Assembly (NCBI GenBank): GCA_963823675.1
Contig: CAWGMT010000026.1
Span: forward strand, 179,517-243,516
Reading direction: 5' to 3'
DNA from: CAWGMT01 sp963823675
GTDB lineage: Bacteria; Planctomycetota; Planctomycetia; Isosphaerales; Isosphaeraceae
DNA length: 64,000 bases
The first letter of the stretch is position 1. Each line of letters opens with the position of its first letter. The notes beneath the pieces are model-generated. The model saw only the letters and a program-made list of their open reading frames with translations, made no database searches and was not told the DNA's origin. This document shows, piece by piece, positions 37,361 to 46,909 of this stretch. Made by a program: the position numbers and the translations under genes.

Positions 37361-37471
37361 GGCCGCCTCCTCTACGATTGTGTATTCAACCGCGAGGCCG
37401 CGGTGAAGGGCTCGCCAGCCCATCGGCCGCAGCCGGCCGCAAAACGTCGGCCGCAGCCGGACCGGGATCAT

Positions 37472-39160
37472 TCAGGGGCGCGGCCGGCCGGATCTTGAGA
37501 GCAGCCAGGCGCCTCCGCCGAGCCAGCGCGACATCACCACACCCACCGCGCCGAAGCCCGCGGGCCGCGCCGCAGGACCAGACGACTCGCTAGGGCAACG
37601 CGCCAGCGGTTCGCTCGAAACACTCGCCGCGGCGGCCGCGACCGAGCCGCCCGAATGCAGCCGCCCCAGCCTTTCGGCCAGCGCCTGCCCCATGCGCTGC
37701 AAGTAGCGGAAGACGATATCCGCCGCCACTCGTGAATCCGCCGGCAAAGCCACGCCTACCGTGATCCAAAGACCGGAACCACAGGAGAGTCGAAAGATGG
37801 CCGAAGATCGCGACATCCCGGTCGAGCCCATCGCAGCCGGATCCAGCCTCAGCGCGGAATCGCCAAGCGCTGAATCCTGGCTCCGGCACGAAATCTGCAC
37901 CAGGTCGCAGCCGAGCGCTCGAGCGGCTCGATCGACGATCTCGTATGCAGTCGACGGCCCGGTACAGAGCTCGATTCGCTGAATGGCCTCCCAGGCTACC
38001 TGGGCGGCTTCGCGTTCTTGACGTCCCCGCGCGAACCGGTCGTGCAGGTCCCCGCGCAGGTTGGCGAGTTCGTCCCGGCGGCTGGTCACGACCAGCAAGA
38101 ACACGAGACACCCCGAGATTCCCAGCACCAGGGTCAAGTACTCGTTCTGAAGCGCGACCCCCAGCATCACGACGCCGCAGAGGAACCCCGAGAAGCAGTA
38201 GAGCATGAGCGCCGCCTGGCGCGGGTTCAGTCCCAACCCGATCAGCAGGTGATGAACGTGGCGCCGGTCGGCCGCGCTCAAGGGAAGGTTGCGCACCCAG
38301 CGACGGAAGATTGCCATCGCGGTGTCCGAGATCGGCAGCCCCATTGCCAGGATCGGAAAGAGAATCGAAATCGCCGACGGCCCCTCGATGGAGCCCTGCA
38401 CTCCGATCACGCCGATCAAAAGACCGATGAGCATGCTGCCGCTGTCTCCCAGAAAGATGCAGGCAGGGTGCCAGTTGAAAAGCAAGAATCCCGCCAGGCT
38501 TCCGGCGAGCGCGACCGAGAGAACCGCCGCTCCGAAATTCTCATTGTGAATTGCCACCAAGGTCAGTGTCCCGCTCACCAGTAAACCCACGCCGGAAGCC
38601 AGTCCGTCCATGCCGTCGATCAGGTTCCAGATGTTCATGCAGCCCAGGAACCAGAACATCGTGACGAGCAGGCTGGGAAGCGCCAGATCGACGGGAAAGC
38701 CGAACACGCCGAACCGCACGCTGGAAATCCCCAGATCGAGGTTCAGGCTCAAGACCTCGATTCTCTGGATCCGGATGCCGCCCAGGTAAAGCGCCAGAAC
38801 GGCAACGACCTGACCGAGCAGCTTGATGCGCGGGCCCAGCGACCGGGTGTCGTCGATGAACCCCAAAGTCAAAATGATCACGGCCGCCAGGAGCACCGGC
38901 CAATGGTGATAGGCGGCCATCGGCCCCATCGCGCGGGACCCGAGCGATTCGTGCAGGTGAGGCAGGACCGTACCCGCCACCACACCCAGGGCGAGGGCCA
39001 GCCCGCCCAGGCGCGGGATTGCCCCGTGATGGATACGTCGAAACTGATCGGGCCGATCGATCGCACCGACCCAGTTTGCAATCCAGGTGACCAGCGGCGT
39101 CGTGAGGACGCAACCCATCATCGCCACGGCGAAGATCATGAGGTAGGCGTTGGAAATCAC
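37472..39160 (-). CDS. Undecaprenyl-phosphate sugar-1-phosphate transferase (WecA/MraY family) with a C-terminal extension
   Basis: 562 residues; the catalytic membrane domain occupies the first ~360. Landmarks are GFIDDTRSLGPRIKLLG (DDxxD), WNLIDGMDGLASGVGLLVSG, FLGDSGSMLIGLLIGVIG, and the WecA-type HVHHLLIGLG. It would prime repeat-unit synthesis by moving a sugar-1-phosphate onto undecaprenyl phosphate. An unusual ~200-residue cytosolic tail follows (RFARGRQEREAAQVAWEAI onward, with GAF-like character near SCRSQDSALGDSALRLDP), which standard WecA lacks. It is the first gene of the minus-strand polysaccharide operon. Confidence 0.87.
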   Translation of the reverse strand: MISNAYLMIFAVAMMGCVLTTPLVTWIANWVGAIDRPDQFRRIHHGAIPRLGGLALALGVVAGTVLPHLHESLGSRAMGPMAAYHHWPVLLAAVIILTLGFIDDTRSLGPRIKLLGQVVAVLALYLGGIRIQRIEVLSLNLDLGISSVRFGVFGFPVDLALPSLLVTMFWFLGCMNIWNLIDGMDGLASGVGLLVSGTLTLVAIHNENFGAAVLSVALAGSLAGFLLFNWHPACIFLGDSGSMLIGLLIGVIGVQGSIEGPSAISILFPILAMGLPISDTAMAIFRRWVRNLPLSAADRRHVHHLLIGLGLNPRQAALMLYCFSGFLCGVVMLGVALQNEYLTLVLGISGCLVFLLVVTSRRDELANLRGDLHDRFARGRQEREAAQVAWEAIQRIELCTGPSTAYEIVDRAARALGCDLVQISCRSQDSALGDSALRLDPAAMGSTGMSRSSAIFRLSCGSGLWITVGVALPADSRVAADIVFRYLQRMGQALAERLGRLHSGGSVAAAAASVSSEPLARCPSESSGPAARPAGFGAVGVVMSRWLGGGAWLLSRSGRPRP

Positions 39161-39425
39161 CGATTAGCTCGTCTTCCGTGACTCGTGCGGGTGCAACTCG
39201 ATCCCAAGAATCCGTCCCAGGCGAGGGCATCCGGGTCGCGGCAGTATCACCAAACCCTTCCAGTCGGTCAAGCCGGGTTCCAGCCTCGGCGGCTGGGCCC
39301 GAACGCACATTTGCTCTGGCCCTCAAAGCCGGAAAGGCTATGATAGCGGTCCGTTCGAGCCACCGAGTTTGGGCTCGAGCCGCCCATGTGAATGGGCACC
39401 AAGGACTTAGCAACAGGAGGATTGC
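39161..39425. promoter_or_regulatory. Divergent promoter region of the polysaccharide locus and a methyltransferase gene
   Basis: 265 bases lie between two divergent starts (39160 minus, 39426 plus), so the main promoter of the polysaccharide operon should be here. AGGAGG at about 39415-39420, five bases before ATG 39426, is a strong ribosome-binding site for the methyltransferase. No sigma-box pair could be assigned with confidence. Confidence 0.5.
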
Positions 39426-40091
39426 ATGCTTGCGCGACGAACCAAGGCCCTTTTTTACGTCGTGGCCGCACCTCTCATGCGGGCCAACGGGTTGGTTTAT
39501 CGCTCGCTTCTGGCCCCGCGCACCGGCAGTATCAAGGTCCAGCTCGGACCGGGACAGAAGAACTACATGCCCGGCTGGATCAATGTCGACGCCAACATGT
39601 TTACCGGCAAGTGCGACGTTTGGGCCGATCTGCGCTTCAAGCTGCCGTTTCGCGACGCCACCATCGACGTCTTTTATTCGCACCACACGATCGAGCATCT
39701 GCCTGACCTCGCATTCCACTTTCACGAGTTGTATCGCTGTCTCAAGCCGGGCGGCTGCTTCCGGATCGGCGGTCCGAATGGCGATATGGCGATCCGCAAG
39801 TTTCAGGAAGGGGACGCGAGCTGGTTCGTCGACTTCCCCGACTCGCGCCACAGCCTGGGCGGCCGGTTCGAGAACTTCATCTTTTGCCGGCAAGAACACC
39901 TGACCATTCTCACCTATTCGTGGCTTGCCGAGCTGGCCGCCGAATCCGGCTTTGTCAACGTCAAACAATGTCGGCCCGGAACCGAGACGAGCTATCCTCA
40001 ATGGATCGATCAAACCGTGCTGGCAATGGAGCCCGAAACGACGCCGGACTGCCCGCACACGCTGCTCATCGAAGGACGCAAGCCTGGTTAG
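39426..40091 (+). CDS. Class I SAM-dependent methyltransferase
   Basis: 221 residues. The Rossmann core reads KVQLGPGQKNYMPGWINVDA (motif I with GPG), then DLRFKLPFRDATIDVFYSHH and TIEHLPDLAFHFHELYRCLK, then PGGCFRIGGPNGDMAI. This is the architecture of small SAM methyltransferases linked to polysaccharide clusters, where they may methylate a sugar or a lipid-linked glycan. It is divergently placed next to the priming glycosyltransferase and may share regulation with it. The exact substrate is unknown. Confidence 0.85.
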   Translation: MLARRTKALFYVVAAPLMRANGLVYRSLLAPRTGSIKVQLGPGQKNYMPGWINVDANMFTGKCDVWADLRFKLPFRDATIDVFYSHHTIEHLPDLAFHFHELYRCLKPGGCFRIGGPNGDMAIRKFQEGDASWFVDFPDSRHSLGGRFENFIFCRQEHLTILTYSWLAELAAESGFVNVKQCRPGTETSYPQWIDQTVLAMEPETTPDCPHTLLIEGRKPG

Positions 40092-40126
40092 AGCCGTTTA
40101 TCCCAACGCCCGTCGATACTAATCAG

Positions 40127-40657
40127 CCGTGACACTCTCCGCTGTGCTCGGATCGAAGCCTGCCCAGCGCCGAAAGAATGTCTGTCTCCATCTGCTTTAG
40201 CGTGCGGAACAACTCATCAGACTGTTCCGCGCCAACGGTCGATCGAAGCGGAAAGAGGGCGCCCTTGGCAAACGCAGCGCCGCGCAGGGCACGCTTGAGC
40301 TGTACTACGCGTAGGCCAAAATCCAGGGCGTCGTGGTCACGATCTGTCAGCGCTGCGCCAGGCCGCCCATTGCTTCACCGGCGCCGTGATAGAGGGTGGC
40401 CAGCGCAGGGGAAAGACGGGGGCCCTCGTCAGGGACAAGAGCATCCAAGCGCTTGAAATGGCTCGCTGCATCCGTTCCTGCTGACGACGGTTGTGCTTGA
40501 ACGCTTCATCCCACAGCGCCTCCGCGGCTTCCGGATCCGCTGCGCCGCCGAAGTCGCCGTCGTCGTCAATCGCCAGCGGGGGACGCTCCGCCGGGCGGCG
40601 CAAGACTCTGTGCACTTGCGCCGCGACCCGCTCGATGTGCCGGAGCAAGATGGATTC
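40127..40657 (-). pseudogene. Unknown conserved-looking protein broken by about three single-base changes
   Basis: Three frames join into one plausible protein. The first part reads ESILLRHIERVAAQVHRVLR, then DDDGDFGGAADPEAAEALWD and KHNRRQQERMQRAIS; a change near 40455 leads to SHFKRLDALVPDEGPRLSPA, then LATLYHGAGEAMGGLAQ; a change near 40345 leads to LTDRDHDALDFGLRVVQLKR and on to the stop near 40127. A third change just after an ATG at about 40657 (ATGGGAATCC where ATGGAATCC would fit) separates the start. About 175 residues if restored. I do not recognise the family. It is either a decayed gene or a normal one hit by read errors. Confidence 0.5.
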
Positions 40658-40709
40658 CCATGATGGCAAGATTCTCGCGGTCCCCAGTCGACAGTGCAGA
40701 CCGACCCGC

Positions 40710-43559
40710 TCAGTCCTCGATGAACAGGGCCGCGGCCGGCCGTGCCGCTTCCGTCCTGGACGCCGGATTGCCCTCCGGGTCAAGCAGGTGGATCGTGCTG
40801 GCGTACGGCAGTTCCTTCAACTTCGGCTCGATCACCGGTCGATCGCCGACCACCAGAATCGTCATGTGGTCGGGGTGGAGGTACTCCTGCGCCGCCCGCG
40901 CGACATCGTCCTGGGTGACTCCCTGGATCTTCGCCTGGTATGTCGTGAAATAATCATCGGGCAGGTGGAACTGGACCAGTTCGGAAAGCGCTCCCGCCTG
41001 ACCCATCGTGGTTTCGAACCGAGATGGAAAGCCCTTGATCAGCCGGTCCCTGGCAAAGCCGAGCTCGTCGTCGGTAAGCGGGCGGGAGCCGGTGATTTCC
41101 TTGATCTCCTTGACCAGTTCGGCAAGCGCCTCCTTGGTGACGGCCGTCTGAACCGATCCGCCGGCCTGAAACGGCCCGGGGCCGTGCCGAAAAGCGAAAC
41201 TCGAGCGAGCGCCATAGGTATAGCCCTTGTCCTCCCGCAGGTTGAGATTGATCCGGCTGGAGAACTGTCCACCGAGTGCGCCATTCAAGACCAGGAGGGC
41301 GAAGTAGTCCGGCGTCATGCGGGGCACGCCCACTTGCCCGACCGTCAGGACCGACTGGGCGGCCGCGGGCCTGTTGACCAGGTAGACCGTCATCTGCTTG
41401 GGAGGAGCAGGAGGCTCGGGGTATTTGATTTCGGGTCTATCGCCCGGCTTCCAGTCGTGCAGCGCCTTCTCGAGCTTGTCCGCGATCACATCCGGCTTCG
41501 CGTCGCCGACGACGATCAGCGCCGCATTGTTCGGCATGAAGATCTTCTTGTACTGCGCGACCACGTCGTCGCGGGTAATGTCTTTCACGGATGCGACCGT
41601 GTCGATGCGACCGTAAGGGTGGTCCACGCCGTAGAGCAGCTTGGGAAAGACGAGACTGGCGATCCGGGTCGGGCTGTCGCGGCGGCTAGAGAGGGCGGCC
41701 AGACGCTGCCGGCGTAGCCGCTCCATGTCCAGGGCGGGAAAGGAAGGGTGTGTGAGCACATCGACGAAGAGGTCGAGCGCCTTCGCTTCGTGCCGGGTCA
41801 ACGTCGAGATCGAAAGGCTGGTTTCCTCGAGCGCGCTCGCGCAATTCATCGTCGCACCGATCTCGGATAGCTCGCCCGCCAGCTTGAGCGAGTCGCGCGA
41901 TTCGGTTCCCTCGGTGAGCAGGCTGGCGGTCATGTCGGCCAGGCCTTCCTTGCCCTTGGGTGCGAGATTGTCACCGCCGCGAAACTCGAGGCGCATGGTG
42001 ACGATCGGCAGCTTGTGCCGTTCGGCGATCAGTATATCGAGACCGTTGGAAAGCTTGCGCCTGACGACCGGCGGCGGTGTGAACGGCGGGTTGCCGGTGA
42101 CCTCGGGCATCTTGCTTCGATCGAACGTATCCTTGATCTGCACAATCGGCACTGATTCGCTGCCTGGCTGGCTCTCGCGATCGACGGGCGTCTCAGGGGC
42201 CCTGGGGGTGGGATGGCCCGGGTTGACGTCCAGCCGGATGCGGCTGGCCGTGAGGTATGTGTTCGCCACGCGCTTGACGTCCTCGGGCGTGACGGCGAAC
42301 AGCTTTTTCATCCGGGTGATGTAAGCCCTGGGGTCGCCGAATTCGACGTTGTTGCCGTTGAGGAAGTCGGCCAGCCGGGTCGCCGACTCCAGGCTGAAGA
42401 TCTGCCCCGACTCGTCGGCGTTCTGGGCCTTGACCACTTCGTCCTCGGTCGGGCCTTCTTTCTTGAGCCGCTCGATCTCGCGATCGGCGATCTGGACCAA
42501 TTCGTCAAGCGTGCGGCCCGGCGCCGCGGTGATCGACACGGCGAACGACCCGGCCAGCTCGCTGGCACGGTTCATCGCTCTGGACAGCACGGCCTGCTGT
42601 TTCTCGACTTCCAGCGCACGGTAGAGGCGGTTCTGGCGCGGAAGCTGCCCGAGCACCGCGGCCAGCACGTGCAGCGGCTGCTCGTCGGGATCGCCCCGCT
42701 CGACCGTGGGCCACTCAAGCTGCACGCGAGCCCGCCGCACGTCGTCGGAGAGCGTGATGTGCTTGGGCCCATCGAGCTTGGCCGCTCGCGGCGCGAGCCT
42801 GGCAACCTTCGGTCCGGCGGGGATCGGCCCGAAGTACTTATCGACCAGCTTCCTGGCCTGGTCGGGCTGGAAGTCGCCGACGATCGCCAGGCTGGCGTTA
42901 CTGGGCGTGTAATACGTGCGAAAGAATGCCGAGACATCGTCGCGGCTGGCCGCCGACAGATCGGCCATCGAGCCGATCACGCTGTGATGGTAGGGATGGT
43001 CGGCCGGATACATCGCATCGAGCATCTTTTCCATCGACTGCCCGTACGGCACATTGTCAACGCGCTGCCGCCGCTCGTTCTTGACCACGTCGCGCTGATT
43101 GTCGAGCTTCTGCTGGGTCAAGGCGGGAAGGAGGAAGCCCATCCGGTCCGCCTCGAGCCAAAGAGCCAGCTCCAGTCCGTTGGACGGCAGGGTCTCGAAG
43201 TAGTTGGTCCGATCGGTGTTCGTGCTGCCATTGATCTGCGCACCAGCTTTTCGATCGGTCCGAAATACTCCTTGTCGTGATGCTGCGAACCCTGGAACAT
43301 CAAGTGCTCGAACAGGTGGGCAAAGCCCGTGCGCCCCGGTTTCTCGTTCTTCGAGCCGACCTTGTACCAGATATTCACTCCCACGACCGGCGTGCCGTGG
43401 TCCTCAAGCATGACGACGTCGAGGCCGTTGGGCAGTGTATACTTCTCGACTTTCAAGTCGGGCACGTGCGGCTGACGGTCGGCGGCGCGCGCCAGCCGGT
43501 AGTACCAACAAAGCGATGGCCGCCGGCAACGTGCGGCATAATCGGTCCAGCGATCTCAT
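40710..43559 (-). CDS. M16 (insulinase/pitrilysin) zinc peptidase, two tandem M16 units, frame-split near 43235 and 43480
   Basis: About 945 residues if the two shifts are repaired. The first frame gives a signal peptide (MRSLDRLCRTLPAAIALLVL). The next segment (DLKVEKYTLPNGLDVVMLED) carries the inverted zinc motif HLFEHLMFQGS (HxxEH), and the rest (FLLPALTQQKLDNQRDVVKN onward) completes unit one. Unit two begins RRKLSNGLDILIAERHKLPI and lacks HxxEH (EGLADMTASL at that place), as usual for the non-catalytic partner in M16B proteins. GYTYGARSSFAFRHGPGPF is a conserved late motif. It is a secreted or periplasmic peptidase, unlinked in function to the neighbours. Confidence 0.85.
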
Positions 43560-43868
43560 GGTGTCACTCTCAGGGAGAATACGGGCCGCAGCGATGCTTC
43601 CTGATGGTTCGAGCGCCATCCGGCCCAGAATCGGCGTACGCACGATACCAACCCGACGCGCCAGCGTGGGGGTGCAATCGCGCGTTCCCTCGCTCGCACA
43701 TCCCGTCAGTATAACTGGTCCGCCGTCGCCGAGGATACCAACCGGGCGCGGCAATCTTGATTCTTGATGTTGCGCCCTCTGCACTTCCCGAAGCGGCAAC
43801 TCCAGAGTAGCCCAGGGCAACTCCCCGGGAAAGAGGCGGAAATCAAATCGCCCACCAACATCAAACCC
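43560..43868. other. Intergenic region
   Basis: About 309 bases between the start of the M16 gene and the end of the TlpA-like gene. No plausible gene was found. The M16 promoter should lie just upstream of 43559, but I could not identify boxes. Confidence 0.35.
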
Positions 43869-45872
43869 CTATTTCAGAGCGTTGGCGACGGCACGGTCGA
43901 TTCGAGCGAGGGTGGTGTCGGTGGCTCCCTGTTCGCGCTGGAGGATGTGTCCGGTGCGGTCGATCAGCACCATCGTGGGATAAAACTGAATCTGCATGCC
44001 CTTCTGGACCGGGCAGGAGCCGTCCATGCTGGAGACGACGACCGAATAACTGATCTTCAGGCCCCGAGCCGCCTTGGCTGCACTGGCCTGGCGTTCTTGC
44101 AGCGTCGAGCCGCGCTCGCAGGCGACCCCGACCACGCGGAGCCGATCTTTGCCGTATTTGGCTTGTAGCTCGGAGAGATGCGGGATCGACCGCCTGCATT
44201 CCTTGCACCAGCTTCCCCAGAAGTCGAGGAGGACGAGGTCCGCGTCCATGTCCTTGAACGAGACGATCTTTCCGTCCAGGCCGGGCAGGCGCAGGTTGAC
44301 CAGACGGCGATCGGTGGGATCGACGCGGCAGACGCTCTGGCTAACCTCGGCGGTTGCAATCGCGGGCTTCGACCCACCGAATCGTTGAAACAGCGTGCGC
44401 CTGATCGGGCTGGTCGAGCCCGTCGGTGTGACGACCTGCGGCGCCTTGTCATCGGTAAGATTGGCGGCAAGTTGAACCGATTCGTCGACCGGCGCGTCGC
44501 TCAGGTTGAGTGTCAGATCGCGCCAGGTCGGTCGTCGGGGGGCGGCGTCAGGGGCCGCCCGCGAAGCGGACTCATCCGCGGGCCGTGAAGCCGCTTCGTC
44601 GCCGGGCCGTGAATCGGCCGCGCTCGGTTCATCGGATGAGTCCGAGTCCGATGCGCGCGCTTGGGCGGGGGCCGCCGCCGCCCCGCGACGGGCACGGGAC
44701 GCCGAACGGCTCTGGCGGTTGTCCGGATCGGCGGGAGCCGTGCCCCGAATCGGCGCGAAGGAATCAGGACGCATCTCCCGAGTGTTCGGCACGATTCCAT
44801 CGGGCATCGGCCGCGGCTCGCGATCGGGCAGCCGCTCGTCGCCCCGACTCGACGCCGGGTCATCCGACTCGCGAGCGGCAGGGCCCATCGGCCGGCTCGC
44901 CCGCGACGACGGTCTCGGCCGCCCCGCCGCGATTTTCAGCGGAGGATCGTCGCCCGAGTCGCCAGGAAAGGTTGATCCAACTTGTTTGGAGTCGAGCGCG
45001 GGGGGCAACGGATTGGGCCCCTCATCATCGTCTTCATCCACGGGCTCGATCCTCGAATTTCGCGAATTGCTCGATCCGGGGCCGGCGCTCGTGCGATTGG
45101 ACCGCGGCTGGGAACCAGTACCGTCGTCCTGCGGTCGCTGACGCGGGTTCCATCCCGCACGGATCGGCGGCAGACTGTCGCCGGCAGAGAGTCGCGACGC
45201 ATTGCGGCGCTGACCCGGCAGCATGGACGTCGCTTCCGCGGCGGGCGGCTCCAGGTCCTCGGAGTTAAACCGATCGGTTCGCGTGCGAACCTCCGTGGTC
45301 TCGTCCTCGTCGTCTTCCAGGCTCGCGCTCAACCGCGACTTGGCCGGGCGGATCGTCGCGTGTGCCTGATCCGAATCCGAATCGCCCGAGCGAAGACTGA
45401 TCCGGACGTTCGTATCGGGGGCTCTCGCCTCGATTCGCCCGGACAGTGCACCACTCTGAGCCTGGTATTCCGCAATCACCGTGTAATAGGAGCCCGCGCG
45501 CAGACCGCGGAGCGTGAAAGCGCCCGAACGATCGGTCGTGGCATAGCTGGCCTTCCCGCTGGGCGAGCCACCGACGGCCAGACGCACCTTGACGTTGGGC
45601 ACGGGCCTGCCGCGGTCGTCGTAGACGCGACCGGAAATCCTCGCGCCCGTGGATGCCGGCAGGTCGATTTCCTCGGTCTCCGGCCGCTGGGATAAGCCCG
45701 GCTCGCCCGTGACGATCGGGATGGGCTTATCCCCGATCGAGGCGACGGTGCGAATGTTGGAACTCGGGCTGGAGTTTCCGACAGCGCTCGACCGGAACCC
45801 CGCTGTCTGCGTGCATCCTGCCAAAGTGCAAACCAGGGCGAGGAGGCAATGCGTCAATCTAGGGATGCGCAT
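43869..45872 (-). CDS. Lipoprotein with carboxypeptidase-regulatory-like domain, long disordered linker and TlpA-type thioredoxin domain
   Basis: 667 residues. The lipobox is LVCTLAGC near residue 20, so the mature protein is probably lipidated. Residues ~75-160 form a carboxypeptidase-regulatory/SdrD B-like fold (ARISGRVYDDRGRPVPNVKV, GAFTLRGLRAGSYYTVIAEY). A very long Pro/Ser/Arg/Asp linker to ~480 is predicted disordered. The C-terminal ~150 residues are a TlpA/ResA-type thioredoxin fold with WGSWCKECRRSIPHL, whose CKEC gives the redox pair, and QIQFYPTMVLIDRTGHILQR with the cis-Pro region. It may reduce periplasmic disulfides. It stands alone in its neighbourhood. Confidence 0.85.
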   Translation of the reverse strand: MRIPRLTHCLLALVCTLAGCTQTAGFRSSAVGNSSPSSNIRTVASIGDKPIPIVTGEPGLSQRPETEEIDLPASTGARISGRVYDDRGRPVPNVKVRLAVGGSPSGKASYATTDRSGAFTLRGLRAGSYYTVIAEYQAQSGALSGRIEARAPDTNVRISLRSGDSDSDQAHATIRPAKSRLSASLEDDEDETTEVRTRTDRFNSEDLEPPAAEATSMLPGQRRNASRLSAGDSLPPIRAGWNPRQRPQDDGTGSQPRSNRTSAGPGSSNSRNSRIEPVDEDDDEGPNPLPPALDSKQVGSTFPGDSGDDPPLKIAAGRPRPSSRASRPMGPAARESDDPASSRGDERLPDREPRPMPDGIVPNTREMRPDSFAPIRGTAPADPDNRQSRSASRARRGAAAAPAQARASDSDSSDEPSAADSRPGDEAASRPADESASRAAPDAAPRRPTWRDLTLNLSDAPVDESVQLAANLTDDKAPQVVTPTGSTSPIRRTLFQRFGGSKPAIATAEVSQSVCRVDPTDRRLVNLRLPGLDGKIVSFKDMDADLVLLDFWGSWCKECRRSIPHLSELQAKYGKDRLRVVGVACERGSTLQERQASAAKAARGLKISYSVVVSSMDGSCPVQKGMQIQFYPTMVLIDRTGHILQREQGATDTTLARIDRAVANALK

Positions 45873-46364
45873 GGCGCGATCTCCTCCTTAGCAAGAAGCG
45901 CGGCGCGATTCGTTGAAGGCCCCATCAACGAAGGATCGATCCTCCTGATCGCTCCCCCACATCACCCAGAGATGCGGAACCGGATGTCATCTGTGCCGCC
46001 GGCGCGCTCACCTTCCGCGAGTGCCGTGTGAGTGAAAATCGGCAATTCGGGGCATCTCTCTTGAATCATTCCGCGTTCTTCGCAAACTCCGCGTACAATG
46101 CCACGACGCCATGAGTGGCCCGGGCGTTGCCAATCAAAGGGCAGCGCGCAGCCCTCAGGGCGCAACCCCGCCAGCGGGCAATGGTTCGGTGAAAGGCCGA
46201 GCTGGGCCTTCTTACTCTCGCGATGTTTTCCGGGAATGGTAGCCAATGAGAGCCAGTGAGAGGAATCCACTGGTTTTTTTCCGTTTTGCCCTCCCACGGT
46301 TCTCAGCCCCGGGCATAGGGCTGGCCGGCGCGCCCTCGAGGGGCAAGGAAATGAGGACTTGATG

Positions 46365-46514
46365 TTAACCACGAACAGCACGAGTGTTACGAATGGTAGA
46401 GGCGTCTTTTGATTCTGCGTATCACGCCACAACCTCGTCGTGCCGACAGGTCCGGACACTCGCTCGAGAATCCAGTCATTCGTGTCTCTTCGTCAGATTC
46501 GTGTGATTTGTGGT
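46365..46514. repeat. Diverged inverted-repeat element, related to the one at 51655-51790
   Basis: The left arm begins TTAACCACGAACAGCACGAG at 46365; the right arm (46477-46514) ends GATTTGTGGT and, reversed, reads ACCACAAATCACACGAATCT. Both share the ACCACGAA/CACGAA pattern of the perfect 31-base arms at 51655-51685 and 51760-51790, and the span (~150 bases) is similar. The copy is imperfect, so relationship to that element is likely but not certain. Confidence 0.45.
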
Positions 46515-46589
46515 CGAACTGCGTCGTAGTCAGCGCGATCAGGACGCGTTCGGGGTGAACCCGCTCGTGGACATGTTGAATACGCAGTC

Positions 46590-46730
46590 TCCGCCCAGTT
46601 CTCTATATATAAAATGCGCTGATCTCGAAATTTCGTTAACGCAGAATTTACAATCCGCCGATTTTTTTGCCGCAACGTCTTATGCTGCTGAGCGAAAAAA
46701 AAAGTGGAAAATTTTTCGGGCTGTTCACTG
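46590..46730. promoter_or_regulatory. AT-rich patch in a GC-rich region
   Basis: Within about 140 bases the composition turns sharply AT-rich (CTCTATATATAAAATGC near 46600, ATTTTTTTGCC near 46665, GAAAAAAAAAGTGG near 46695, AAATTTTTCGGG near 46715), unlike the ~65% GC surroundings. It lies about 180 bases from the convergent end of the PEP-CTERM gene and far from any start. It could be a promoter, nucleoid-protein site, or small-RNA terminator; the sequence alone does not decide. Confidence 0.35.
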
Positions 46731-46909
46731 ATTTCGGAGTGCGTGGGCGATCTGGCCGTCGGCGGCGTCATGGGAACGGCGTTCCCAAAAGGAGATTTCC
46801 AGGTTGAGCGGCGAGAGTCAACTCGCACCGTCATCGGTCGTCTATCGGGAAGTGCGGGTGACGCTCACGGACGGCGTGTCGTCTCACGGGTTCGGGAACA
46901 ACCGCGCAC

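Larger units (their letters stand above)
45873..46909. other. About 1 kb intergenic region containing an inverted-repeat element and an AT-rich patch
   Basis: No convincing coding frame occurs in this stretch between the TlpA-like lipoprotein and the second PEP-CTERM gene. It contains a diverged inverted-repeat element (46365-46514) and an AT-rich patch (about 46590-46730). The remainder shows nothing I recognise. Confidence 0.5.

Noticed and set aside
43404..43820. Separate minus-strand gene overlapping the M16 start
   Set aside because: Its protein-like part (MRSLDRLCRTLPAAIALLVL) is the signal peptide of the M16 peptidase in a shifted frame.
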